This document shows positions 52,001-63,379 of a DNA stretch of 64,000 nt, one piece after another (position 1 is the stretch's first letter; every line of letters begins with the position of its first letter). This stretch comes from Dictyophora rubrovolvata (Eukaryota; Basidiomycota; Agaricomycetes; Phallales; Phallaceae). The DNA is taken from positions 1,674,001-1,738,000 of the forward strand of contig CP114124.1 of the NCBI GenBank assembly GCA_029959195.1. The letters are read 5' to 3'. Position numbers and translations under genes: made by a program. Below the pieces are notes generated by a model, which searched no databases, was not told the DNA's origin, and saw only the letters and a list, made by a program, of their open reading frames with translations.

Positions 52001-54250
52001 AATGGGTTCAATTGACCGAAGGCGATGGCACTGCTGAAAGGGTCATGGCCATATTGTTAGGTTATACAATAGCTGCTTTGTTAGCGGCATTATATTTGAA
52101 CACAATAACCGCCAGTAATGTTAGATCTGTTGGAAGGGCAATTCGATATGCAGTGAGACAGCAGATGATTGTGTTTAAGGTTGGCTATCATCAACCCCCG
52201 TATGTTGGATCTTGACATATTTGATTAGGTTGCCCTGTTCATTATTGTGGAACTTGTGATGTTTCCTTTTGGATGCGGAGTCATGCTCGATTTTAGTACC
52301 CTCCCCTTATTTCCGGATACTACTGTTGCGATACGGTTGGCATTTGCACAACGAGCACCGGTTACAGCTGCATTTTACCACTGGCTAATAGGTGAAGATA
52401 TGATTTGATTAGCATCACTTCTACTAACCGTTTATCCTTCAGGTACTATGTTCATGTATCAATTTGCGATTATGTTGGCGACCTGCCGTGAGATTTTACG
52501 ACCGGGTTGCATGTGGTTTATCAAAGATCCGCAAGATCCAACGTTTCATCCTATTCGAGATATTTTGGACCGTCCGACACTGGCCCAGCTACGAAAATTA
52601 TCATTGAGTGCAATAATGTATGCAATTGTTGTGACCGTTGGAGTGGGTGGTGTCATCCGGTTCCTTAAAGTTGTTGCGCCAGCTATGCTTCCTCTGAGGT
52701 GGAAAATGAGGTATGACATACGACGTTTATTTGTTATATACATTATTCATGCCATCGTAGAGAACCAATATCGGATATTCCCGTTGACTTATTATTCGTT
52801 CATCTGATTCTCCCTCCAACTTTACACTATTTCAGACCAAGGAAGCCCGTAAGACGACTGATGACCTTGTGGTGGCAATGGACTGCAAACCAATTGCGTC
52901 TGACTTCCTTCATGTTCGGTGAGCGTCGACCGAATGAAGAGTTTACTTCCCCTTGGTCATGGAAAAGGATATTCGGTCTGAATAAAGGTGACGCGGTAGT
53001 CGTTCCCAGCCGGGATGGTGGTTTCCGCCGTGCTCCTGCAGGGGACAACATTGCATTCTTGAGAGATAAACCTGCTCTGGTTCCTGTTGATGAAGAAGGC
53101 AAACCTTTGGATGAAACAAGTAGGGAGATTATTGCAGCTCAAGATGCGGAAGCCAGACGAAGCGGACGAAGTCCTGCTCAGGACTATACGATCGTTTACG
53201 TCCCGTCTGACTTTCACAAACGCGTCATTCTTTTCATCATTTTCTTTTGGCTCTGCGGGTCATTTCTTCTGGTATCTGCTATCGCAATTCCTATCATCGG
53301 CGGCCGCGCCATCTTCGGGCTCTTTACACCTCGTGTTTTGCACGACGGTTATTCTTTCATTATAGGCTTTTATCTTGTATGGTGGTCATACCTTGTCGGA
53401 AGTTTGTTCGCTAAGATACGGATTCGACGCCAAAGACATTTTCTCGGGCGACAATTTGAGCAAGGCGAGGGGCGTATCAGAGCTAATTGGCTTTTGTTCA
53501 TCTTCAAGCGCGTCACTGTTTACTTCTCAAAGATTGCATGGCTAGGAATCTGGATGGGATTTATAATGCCTACTCTGGTATCCATTGCAGTCGAATTATA
53601 CCTCGTTATACCATTGCGGTATGCAGTAAACCCAAATCTCACTCCGACTATTCATATCTTTGAATCATGGGCGAAAGGGTTGATTTTATCTAAAATTATT
53701 ATACGTACGCAACGAGGTCGCCAGGGTGATGGTCTGTTCGGCGCATTAGATACCGTAAGCAATTACCTTGCATTAACCGCCTAGAATAATTGACTGACTC
53801 TTTGGCATTGGTAGATTCGACGAAATGGTTGGCGTCGACCAGACCCCTGGGCAGCCACACGTGATTTCATAATTCCTGCGACGGTTGGGTTGGCGGGGGC
53901 CATTATATTACCGCCCTTGGTTGTATTAGCATCTTCAAAGTGGATATCACATCCTTGGAAGATGGAAGATTTACGTATGTGCGCTTCCTTGCTTATACAT
54001 GTATACGTTTTCTAAGACAATGATTCTATTAGATCGGCTTATTTATCCCATTATTTTCGCAATCGTAGCCACGATTCAGTTTGGGTCGAGCATGTCTGGG
54101 GTGTACAAGAAATGGACCCAAACCATTCGCGATAAGGAGTTCCTTGTTGAGATGCGATTGCGCAACTTGGAGTCACCTTCACATGATAAACATAATAAAA
54201 ATGATGACACTATAGACTCCGAAGATAAACAAGAAGGGCTTATAGATTGA
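49047..54250 (+). CDS. SSM4: Doa10/Ssm4 (MARCH6-type) ER ubiquitin ligase
   Basis: A multi-spanning E3 ligase of the ER and inner nuclear membrane that marks misfolded and short-lived proteins for Cdc48 and the proteasome. The N-terminal RING-CH (C4HC3) finger is clear: [19 protein letters not shown], then [12 protein letters not shown], and after an intron [20 protein letters not shown]. Then come transmembrane helices ([32 protein letters not shown]), and a long acidic Ser-rich cytosolic loop (49.86-51.25 kb). Next is the conserved [13 protein letters not shown] region with further helices, and a C-terminal block ([20 protein letters not shown]) with stop at 54250. Exons are short at the 5' end and about 1.6 kb in the loop. 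The start is uncertain: ATG 49047 lies just before a likely intron, but its simple join to the RING exon is off by one base, so the true first exon may differ. Confidence 0.9.
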
Positions 54251-54338
54251 AGAATTTTGCTATTTTTAACGAAAAACTTATACACACTGTATCATTTAAT
54301 CAGTAAATACAACCAAGTGTTTGTGGGATATTGTCCTT

Positions 54339-56935
54339 CTACTTTCTTTGCATCAAAAATGGTTGAATTGCTTCTCCAAGGGATCTCGTTTTCTCAAGGA
54401 TCTGTAAGTCGTCTGGATCTTGCCCATCTCCGTGCAGCCAGAGAGATTTTGTATCGGATTCCGGTGGAGGGAAAAGCCTTTCACTTGTAGGACAGACCAA
54501 ACCATCAGCGGGTAATTCTCCATCAAGCCAATATCCTCTTATGACTTTCCCAGTACACAAGGATGCCATGGCACTAGAACAGTGCTGCGAAAGAAAGCTA
54601 AATAAGATCTTTTGTCAGATGAACGTTGAAAAGGATGACACTTGCGCCAGAACCGTCTTGAATTAGAAGGCGAGAGCTACCCCCCAGCAAATCATTGACC
54701 CGTCTAGCATTTATACCAGGTGTAATTGGCTAAAGGACGCACTTCAGCTGCTTTGTCTTTTGAGGTATACAGGTTACGTACATCAGCCTAGATAGATGAT
54801 TATCTCAGCATCGTTGGATGAAAAGGAAGTACATACCGTATTTCCGATAACAAGGATAGGATTAGAGAGTGTCGAATTGAAAGGACCTAGAGAATTTCGA
54901 TGTAAACTCCGCGCAACAATGAAACGACCTTGACTGCTTACCCGTGAAACGCTCAACTTCTCTGGGAGACCAATGATGACAAAGGTCCAAATCTACAGCG
55001 GCAAATCTCTTCGTAGTCTTCTCGTAGGCCAAAATTACTTCTTCTATATATTGTGTAAGATAGACGGACTTGTCAATGGCATCCGAATAGGCTGGGGTAT
55101 CTACGCAAGTTACGGCTGTAATAGCTTGTGCCGTCTGAGGTTTAACAGTGGTATTTAATTCGATATTGCTGAGGATATCGTTCATGAAGGCAGCTCCATT
55201 GCCTTTCATAGCCTGAGCGAACTTTTCGGCTAAGGACGGCCAGTTGCGAGGTGCATACATCCCACCGAAGGTGGCGCCTAAGGATTTCTCGTTGTAGAGT
55301 GACATTGAAGGTAGAATTTAAATTGGAAATACCTTTCACCATACCCGACGTGAGTATTCCAGGTCTATTGGCACTGGTGACAGGTAGAGGGTAGTCATAT
55401 AAGCTGTCCAAGAAGTTGTCGATTGCTTGACCAATCGAACGAGCAGTTAGTTTTCCGTCCGCCAGAGCACAACGTCCTGGACCAGCCTAATTGAATCTTC
55501 AGATTTACAATCATAACGGATACAAAAAAGAATAGTACAGATTCGCAAGCGATCAAGAAATTTTCAAACGCTTTATCAGTGTCGACGAAATCATCTAAAT
55601 TAGCCGGTCAACATAGACTTTGATTTTTTGAAGGATAAAAGGCATCCTACATACACTTATACCATCCACTTGAATAGGTATTCGACCACAGTTCTGGGTC
55701 CTATTGAAAAATGTCGACAGGGACTAAATTATAATTTGACAATGGGGGACCCACCACGACTCCGTCAATTATAACTCGACCTACTTGCTGGGGGAACCTG
55801 GAACCGATGGGTAAAACGACACACAAGTGAAGTGTATATAAACACTTACATATTAACAAGATAACTCCCAATTACTGTACCGTAAGAGAATCCCCAAAAA
55901 TTGATTGGCTGATCTTCACCCTGGATTGCATTACTCATGAATTGTATATCTCGAACGACCGTTGCTGTTCCGACGTGTCGAAGTATGTCACCAGATTTCT
56001 CAAGGCATAACTTAGCAAGAGCAGCGTTATTTGCGTCGCTTTGTCGAACGTTCTTCACGAAAACCTCTCGATCAATGGTATCAGAAAGGTTGCGCCATTC
56101 TAACTGCATCTCCTGTTGAGTATGAGAATAAAATACGTCTTGTGCCGTCTGGGAGTTGAAACATTCTACGCGTGGTCTAAGATTTATATGAGCACATTTT
56201 GTAGGAACAATCAGAGCGGCTTCATTCACAGAGTTTGGTTGATTCCACGAGGATCCCAGCTAACCTACACACCGGAGAATGAGATTCCGAAAAGCCATCA
56301 CAGCTATGGAGAAACCTCACGATATCGTATCGATTATCCACTGCGTCCGACAATCGTTTGCCAGCACGGTAAATGTAATTTAATCCACTTGTTTTAGACG
56401 CGTCATAAATTGACACAAATTAACCAGTATGTAGAGTGCACCCACCTGCCACCGGGGCCTCCAGGGTTAGCAAAAATGGTACCTAGGTAGCCAGTTTTGT
56501 TTGTAGCAACATAGCGTGCTAACGCAAGATTGGCATGTCCTGCGCTAGAATTATGATAATCTAAGGGTACACTTGGAAAAGAAATTGTCAATAATCAGAC
56601 GAGGAACAGTACGACGGTACACTGGGACATACATGATATGCCCACACTCGATGTTATCACCACACGGTTCCCAACGAACTCCAGGCGTAGGTGATCCTCC
56701 GAAATTATGGTCTGCTTCATAATAAAGACAGGACGTAGTGTAAAACGCGTCAGTACTCACTCGACACGAATAATTCTCTGCGGCGGTATAAACAAAAAAT
56801 GACTTGGGATAAAGCAAGTAAGTAGAGCCAATACAAGCGACGACGTTGGATTGATCTTTGACTCTTCAAAGTATTCGAGGTATCTGTTGTGACGGGCAAG
56901 CTCAGCTCAGAAACTGAAACCTTCTCCGAGGCCAT
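54339..56935 (-). CDS. membrane-anchored alpha/beta hydrolase with TAP-like C-terminus
   Basis: Resembles tripeptidyl-aminopeptidase-like serine hydrolases. After a short polar N-terminus, RRLYWLYLLALSQVIFCLYR is a single membrane anchor (about residues 32-50), giving a type II topology. The catalytic domain starts near PTPGVRWEPCGDN, and has VPLDYHNSSAGHANLALARY and the oxyanion-loop GTIFANPGGPGG. The nucleophile elbow is WGFSYGTVIGSYL (Ser in GFSYG). The next strand is VGRVIIDGVV, and the C-terminal TAP-like part has NPILVIGNTAD and a Cys-containing end with GYWLDGELPADGLVC. Multiple short introns are present. A phase-1 join at about 56762/56720 links the anchor exon to the enzyme domain. 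Substrate unknown. Convergent with Doa10 (88 bp apart). Confidence 0.82.
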
Positions 56936-57375
56936 GTTTGAGGGGAATTGTCGACCGTAGATTTCTCACGCGCTCTTTGGAAATCACATCTATGGTTACC
57001 AGTAGATCTAGCTAAGAGCCAAAAGAACAGGTTGAGAATTGCAGATTAATTTATGATAATTTTAACCTATTGATAAAACATATAAAAACTAAAATGGCTA
57101 GGCTTGAGAATTCACAAATTGCAAAAGTCTCAAAAGATACGATCTTAGTCTGCATCCGGTGCAAAATGTACTCCGGTAAGCGACGCAGCTGTTTTGAGGG
57201 TGTTAGATCTGGAGTTCAATGAACCTCCGAGAATCAGAATTCCGTGAATAACCTATATTCATTGTCTGTCTACGTCCAAAAATCAGCTCCCCGGACGGAA
57301 CAAGGACTTTGGCGGAAAAAAGAGTAATGCTATAAAAGGTGATGCAAGCGGGGGTGGTGAATTGCTTAATCATGG
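56936..57375. other. intergenic between two minus-strand genes
   Basis: About 440 bp of AT-rich sequence with no coding frame of note. It holds the hydrolase promoter and the 3' region of the next gene. Confidence 0.5.
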
Positions 57376-59989
57376 CTATAGACCTTCGAAGAAAGACAAG
57401 TCCTGAGCTGACAGCCCAGACTTGTTGATTGTAGATGCAGAGTCTGGTCTTGGTGTTGATCCCCTCGGCGATGGTGCTTTGGTAGCTGAAAAAACGTTGA
57501 ATGCTTGTAGTGGTTGTACCGGCGGCGATCGTGGAAGAGGTTTTGAGGTTTGTTGTGATAGTGGTGTGAGGGGTCGAGAATTTCCCATCTGAAAAAGATG
57601 GGGCGAGCTCTCGGTCCCGAGAGCTTCATCTAATTCAAGACGGCTAGCTGTAAATTTTGGCGGAGGCCGCAAAATCGGTATATTCACGGACGATGTCGTC
57701 CGCTGATCTACACTCTTCACATAGCTTTTAGGCCGAGAAAGAAGATCGCGTTCGGAGAGCGTATGATGCGAGAATTGAGAGGTAGACACGAAATCACCAA
57801 AGTCGCCCATGGTATAACTGTCGTCATCGTTATTCTTGATAGGGAGTGATGGGCCACTGGATACGAAGTCATCAAAATCATTAAAGTCCGAGGAAGAGTC
57901 GAGTTTAGAGCCAGATGAGGACGGCGTTGATAGGCCGAATTGCGATGTGGGAGGCGGTGAAAGAATCGTTGGGATACTAGATTGCAAGACACGAGGCTGA
58001 GTTTCTGGCGAGAGAGATGCGTTTGAACGAGAAGATGAAGCTGAGAACAGATCAAGGGACGTTGGTGGTTGCTGCCGAAAGAGGGTTGATGACTTATCCT
58101 TGAACGAGTTAGCTTGTTCCGGATATGGTCTCTGATCTACGGAGGACGAGCCGACATGATCATTACTCAAGAGATCAACAACGTCCGAATGTTTGATGGC
58201 ATAAGTAGTACGCGACGAGGAAGGTGGTGGAGGTGGCAAAAAAGACCTAAACAACTGTTCTCTATTGAATGAGTTCGATGAGTTCGATGGTGTCTTTGCG
58301 TTAAAAGAGTTTGTTGTAATCAAAGAATCGTGAGTCAGGAGATCTGAGGTGACTGTGGGTTTAATCTCCATGTCGGACAGAAACGCCAGGTCATCCGCGG
58401 ACAATGCAACTTGGGACGGTGAAGGCTGTTCCGCCACTTCAACTATTATGGATGATGGCCGACGGGAAAGGCGGTTCAAAAAACGGGAAACAACAGAGGG
58501 CTGTACCTGCTGCGACTCAGAATCAGATGTCCGACTTTCGGTGGAGGAAACGACAGTATCGGACTCCAGGGCAGCTTTCGACGGTAAGAGGGTCAAGGGT
58601 GGATTTTCAAGACTAGAACGCAATGATAGTGTCGGCGTAGAGGGTTGAGTTTGCGTCTGCATCTGCTCCTTCTCCTTCCTCTCTGTTTGGGGGGCCTCAT
58701 GCTGAACGTCAGATGCAGCAGCATCCGGGGTAGGAGCGGCAGCAGTCGTACTTTCTGAAGGAGTCCGACGTTTCCAAAATGACAAAAAGCCGCTTTTTCT
58801 CTCAGGTCCCTTTACTGGCTCCTGAGGGTCCGAGAATTCTTCCTTACCCTGCTTCAAATCCCAACCCCACTCATCTTTGGCAGCCGAGCCTTGCATCTTT
58901 ACCAAATCCTCCCATTGGGACGAACCTTTTAACGCGTAGAAATGGCCCATGGGGCTCGACTGTGACAACGGACAAGAGCGGGTTAGCCGCAAGGCGTTTT
59001 TGACAGCTTTGGCAATTTCCGACTGAGGGAACGGGGTGGGTAGCGTAAAATAAGTGGAAGGAATGAGATTATCGACACGTTCCGGCCTATAGTTCGAAAG
59101 AATAGTGTCGTAAAAGCATAATAATGGGCAATCATAACTTACAATCCTACAACGTTGTCAAGACCTTTGCGCCACGAATAGTCCTGCCCTTCTGGCATCT
59201 TATAATTCGAATAGTGCTGATGAGCAATTTTTTCCCACTGAGAGATAATTGACTGCAAACGCTCTTGAGGCTGGAGTGTTTTTTTTTAAATAAGTTATAC
59301 GACAGAAGTTATAACTTAAGACTTACTATCTTGTCGTTAAATCTTCTTTGAGCTTCCTGTGCAGCTTCCCAATCATCTTTTGGCCTCGACGTTGTTGGAG
59401 AAGGGTCATTAACTGGTGAATCCCAACTAGATTTCCATGGTTCATCAAGTGAATTCCCTGTTCCGAATGTGAGGTCTGTTGGCCAAGATAAATCATTCCT
59501 CGTAGAAACAATGACAGGTGTCTCCTGAGCAGATTCAAATGAGCCAAAAGGATCCGGTGTCTCCACTGCTTCCAAAGGTTCTGCAACACTGTCCTCAACA
59601 ACTTTCGAGTCTTTCAAAGGCAGTGAAACTGAAGTGGTAGGTGGAGACGAGGGAGGTGTGGGTAAAGCAGGTCGAACCGCAGTTTCCACTTCCGGAGACT
59701 TGGCATTTGGCTCGACGAGTTGAGAGGGGAGACTAATTGTTTCAGCTTTCCAATTTTTATTCCAAGATGGCTCACCGCTCGCATTGTCATCGACACTCGT
59801 CCAGGCGTCGTTTCCTGCGTCCCAAACAGAATCGGAAGCGACGGACCAGGGCGGGAGGTCAACAATGGGGGCACTTGTAGATTTGTCATTGTCCTCCGAA
59901 GGCACCTTCCACTTGGGAGCCAGCTGATATTGATTCGGAATTTCTTCATTCTCGTCTGTTGACCATGCATTAGTACTCCAGGGATCCAT
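57376..59989 (-). CDS. disordered protein with DPF/DPW and DFGDF motifs, possible clathrin-adaptor accessory protein
   Basis: No enzyme domain is recognised. The first exon (59989 to about 59328) starts MDPWSTNAWSTDENEE and carries DPFGSF, DEPWKSSWD and DPSPTTS. Two small exons give PQERLQSIISQWEKIAHQHY and SWRKGLDNVVGLPERVDNLI, then TLPTPFPQSEIAKAVKNALR, the only part that looks folded or conserved. The long last exon (to 57376) has GSSQWEDLV and WGWDLKQG, followed by Ser/Pro-rich sequence with NDFDDFVSSG and MGDFGDFVSTS, and ends QDLSFFEGL. DPF/DPW motifs bind the AP-2 alpha ear, and acidic-Phe (DFGDF) motifs bind gamma-ear domains of AP-1/GGA in known accessory proteins, so a trafficking role is a reasonable inference. 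An upstream in-frame ATG (60064) exists; MDPW is preferred as the tighter start. Confidence 0.7.
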
Positions 59990-60250
59990 CGCTTGTGACG
60001 AGCGCAGCGACAAGATCACTCGATTACTAATAATGGCAAAGCCCAAGCAGGGCCTTCGAGTCATTGACGGTCCAACTATCCTACGGAAGAGACCGGTCTT
60101 TGCATCTCTCCTTTTCTTTTTGAGAAATATATACCTTCATAGTAGCAACATGTTAAGATAACAAAAAAATAATGAAGTACAACAGCCTAGGCGCATGCGT
60201 CTTTTTATGTAGACACCTAGAGAGACAAAAGAAGACAAAAAGACGCGTTG

Positions 60251-61423
60251 CTAATCAACTTCTCGCCATCGAAGATTCGCCTCATAGAATTGAATTAGCT
60301 ATCGAGATACCACGTCGTCAGCAAATTTGACCAAAGGTAGTAGTAACGAAACTCGCACCTTCTGGGGGAAGCGTTCCTTGCAGTCACGCGAGCTTGCAAA
60401 GACCTTGTCGCCATTATTCCTTTCAAAGAATCAGAATTGAAACCCGAGCAAGGAACTATCCACTGTGAACTTACAGTGTAAAGAAAACTTTCAGTTCTCC
60501 GTCTAAGTTTTCGATAGTGTCGACATTCTTAACAATTTTCTCCCAGGACTTTTTGATTGCAAGTTCCTCGTCTGCTGGACGATAATCTGCAACAGGACGG
60601 TCATCTTCGGCTTCTGGAGAGTCTTGTCTAGAGAACTCTGAAGCGCCATTCCCAGCACCAGCGTTCTTAGCGGAGGAGATTCTCGATGATGTCTTTTTTC
60701 TTTTCGCAGGCTTCGGTGGCTCGTCTATCTCCTCGATCTCATCGTCCTCCATTTTCCCAGCTCCTTCACCATCATCGTCGCTTCCTCTTGGGCCGGCCCT
60801 TTTGCGTGCAGGCGTAATTATACTATCGCTTTTCTTCCGCTTTTGCCCAGAGGACGCCTTCTCATCTGATTTGCGAGGACGCCCCCGTGAAGATTTCGCG
60901 CTCTGAAGAAATTCTCGGGGCGTTTTCTTCTGTTTACGCCAATACTGAGTGATAAGCTCTCCGGCGTTTCTAAAGGAGTAAGTTTTGAAAATGTGAAGTT
61001 TAAAGCAAATTGAACATGACACAAACTCTGCATCGGATTCTGTCACCCATGAATCGTGTTCAGAACCGTAACCTTTCCATCTTACTAGATAGCCCAATTT
61101 ACCCTATAATTTCATGCGCATCAGTTGATATTTAAGTTATCGAGAGTAAAACGTACCCCCTCAAACACGCCAGCTTGGGCTTTGATGATAGCTTCAATCT
61201 CGTACTCTTCACCTTCACCTTCACCTCCTTCGTCCCCTCCATCTTCGTCTAGTTCAGCTTCTTTCTCGTCTTCGTTTTCGTTGCTGTTGTTATCCTCTCT
61301 CGTTTTTTCTTCTTCCTCTACGTCCCCTCGAGAACCTCGCGTCTTGTTTTTGGATTTGCGGTTAGTTTTGACTTGTTCTTCTTCACTATCTTCTACAATC
61401 TCTTTGGACGATGACTTGGGCAT
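60251..61423 (-). CDS. heterochromatin protein 1 (Swi6/HP1), chromo and chromo-shadow domains
   Basis: Binds H3K9-methylated nucleosomes and dimerises to form heterochromatin. The N-terminus is acidic with Glu/Asp runs, followed by the chromodomain: EEYEIEAIIKAQAGVFEG, GKLGYLVRWKGYGSEHDSWV, then NAGELITQYWRK. The hinge is Lys/Arg-rich (GRPRKSDEKASSGQKRKK). The chromo-shadow domain begins KSWEKIVKNVDTIENLDGEL and continues KVFFTL, DKVFASSRDCKERFPQK, and after a 60-nt intron (60299-60358) KLIQFYEANLRWREVD, which completes the shadow fold. Stop is at 60251. If that intron is kept, the frame instead adds about 18 unrelated residues and stops at the intron's own acceptor, losing the last helix. 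Start 61423 (MPKSSSKE) is preferred to an upstream in-frame ATG at 61477. Confidence 0.92.
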
Positions 61424-61748
61424 CAAAATGACAGGATGGTGTTTACAAAAGAACGCGTTGATATTGCGTTTATACAAAGCGAGTAAGTAAACGGCGCGTG
61501 AAACAGTCGCCTTACATAAGCCATGGAATTGGGCAAGAAATGAATCAAATGATAGACGAAATAGTCAAGTCAATGATGTTTGGTCGATAATGTATATATA
61601 TATACTCATTAATGTAAAGCTTGATGACAACAATAAAAACAGCTACAAAGGCAGGTGAACAGTGTGTAAGATGTAGAATAGGAATTATGAACAGATGTCC
61701 CCTCGCTATTTTTGACTCTTGAGATATATACAATTCAAGTCTCAATTT
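61424..61748. other. intergenic, Y14 end to HP1 start
   Basis: About 325 bp between two minus-strand genes, AT-rich with a TATATATATA run near 61590-61602. No gene is recognised. Confidence 0.5.
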
Positions 61749-62487
61749 TTATCTTCTTCCAGCTCCAGGGCTTGCACTGCGATTACGACCTTGTCTGTTA
61801 CCACGACCTTTGGGACCCGAAGGAGGCGGTCTCATAAACGCGAAATCGCATTGTAATTCCTGTTCTAACAGGGTGGTTCCAGAAGTCTTCTCAATCGCGT
61901 TTTTCGCCTCATCGTGTGTCTCGTATTCAACAAGTGCGTAACCCTGAAAAGAAGTATAGAATATTGAATGGAAAATACAAAGAAAGAGATTCAAAAAAAA
62001 ACTCGGCTTACTTTGACATAGCCTGTACGTCGGTCTAGATTGAGATGCAAATTTTTTATTTCACCAAATTCGGCAAATCGATCCTGTAGATCTTCTTCTG
62101 TAGCTTCTTCGTGTACTCCAGTAACAATGACGATCCATCCTTCAACGGCTGTAAACATACCACGTAAGGTATTGAGGGGAGGAGGATAAATAGTTGCTTA
62201 CATCTTGCGGCTTTTCCAGTATCTCCCGCATTAACGGACTCGAGTCTCTCAAATGTCGGCTCTGTAACTTCCATGGTATCATTTCCACCTTTTTAAAAAA
62301 TGAAAGCAACTGAGCGTGAATCATGGTTAAGATTGAGATGGTTGCGAACCATTGTTTCGAAATCCTCTTCCCCTGCGACGAACGGCACCATTCCCTAGTC
62401 ATTGAGTAAAAGCCCATCATCAGATGCGTTGCATACGTATATGTATAACTTACCCTCGTCAATATTCATTTCATCGTTGTCAGACAT
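61749..62487 (-). CDS. RBM8A: RNA-binding protein 8A (Y14), exon junction complex
   Basis: Core exon-junction-complex subunit that pairs with Mago and marks spliced mRNAs in the nucleus. Exons encode [20 protein letters not shown], then [20 protein letters not shown], then the single [23 protein letters not shown], the Mago-contacting [20 protein letters not shown] and [20 protein letters not shown]. The C-terminus is Arg/Gly/Pro-rich ([18 protein letters not shown]) with [10 protein letters not shown] at the end, matching the RS tail of animal Y14. Length, about 170 residues, is normal. The ATG at 62487 starts a clean first exon with a GTAAGT donor. Its presence with many introns fits an organism that uses EJC-dependent mRNA control. 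Confidence 0.96.
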
Positions 62488-63379
62488 AATGGATGAACAC
62501 GCTGGCCGAAAGGTAAGTTTTGTTCACTTCGGAGTGTGGCGTTGTTGACGACTGTGTGTCCCCCCGAGAGCAAGCGCCCTCCCCGTTTATCTACTACAAC
62601 ACTGCACTTCTTGCCAACACTCCTCGAGTTTCAACTACGTATTTAAAACATAAATACGCTTTTCTCAAACTGCTCAAATAGTGTAACACAATTCGCAGGC
62701 CAGCGAAGCAAGTCATTAATTACCAAAATTCAGATATTTTTGCTGTTACCGATTACGGTCATTAATGCACCCCACCCACCTACAGCACGGGGTTACAGGT
62801 TCGGCCTACGATGTCCGCCAGGCTACCCACTGTGTAATCGCCAGTATTAATCCCTGTCCTCGTCATGCATGAAATAATTAGTTGAAACGAGGACAGGGAT
62901 TCAATTTAAAATTTCAGGATTTTTCGACAAAAGCTCGCAAGTGCTGGGAGCTTGAAGGAAATACGGCATGAACAATTGCCAAGACCCGATGCTCACAACG
63001 TTTATTATTAGTTTATTATTAGCTTTGGTCGACTAACGAAAATTTTCACTCTCCTTCATAGCAGTGAGCTAACTTTCTTCTCAATCAATTCACCAAATCT
63101 GATAAAAAATTTGAAAAAAAAAAAATACTTGGAGTTGGCCGAATCCTAACGGTAGTTCAGAAGACTTCTCCGATCGCCTGGATTGACTATACCCACGGTA
63201 CGTAGAATGTGGACAATCAAGGAGATCGGACTTATTGCTGTGCGTTAGGAGCTCGGCCCTACGAGGAACCTATAATAAACTTCACGTGCATTAGTTTGAC
63301 TGCACCACGGTGTTGATTCGTTGGTCTTTGGATCAGGTATATAACATCCTTTAGTTTACTCCCATTGCCTTTACTTCTA
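62488..63379. promoter_or_regulatory. divergent promoter region, Y14 / MYND gene
   Basis: About 890 bp between two start codons. It includes a perfect 15-bp-arm inverted repeat (listed separately), and an A-run near 63114-63125. The rest is unremarkable and has no gene-like frame. Confidence 0.45.
62849..62901. repeat. perfect inverted repeat, 15-bp arms, 23-nt loop
   Basis: The left arm AATCCCTGTCCTCGT (62849-62863) and right arm ACGAGGACAGGGATT (62887-62901) are exact reverse complements separated by 23 nt. Neither arm extends further by pairing. It could form a stable hairpin or cruciform, be a palindromic operator, or be the remnant of a tiny MITE. The flanks show TTAA-like sequence on both sides but no clear target duplication. 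Confidence 0.85.
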
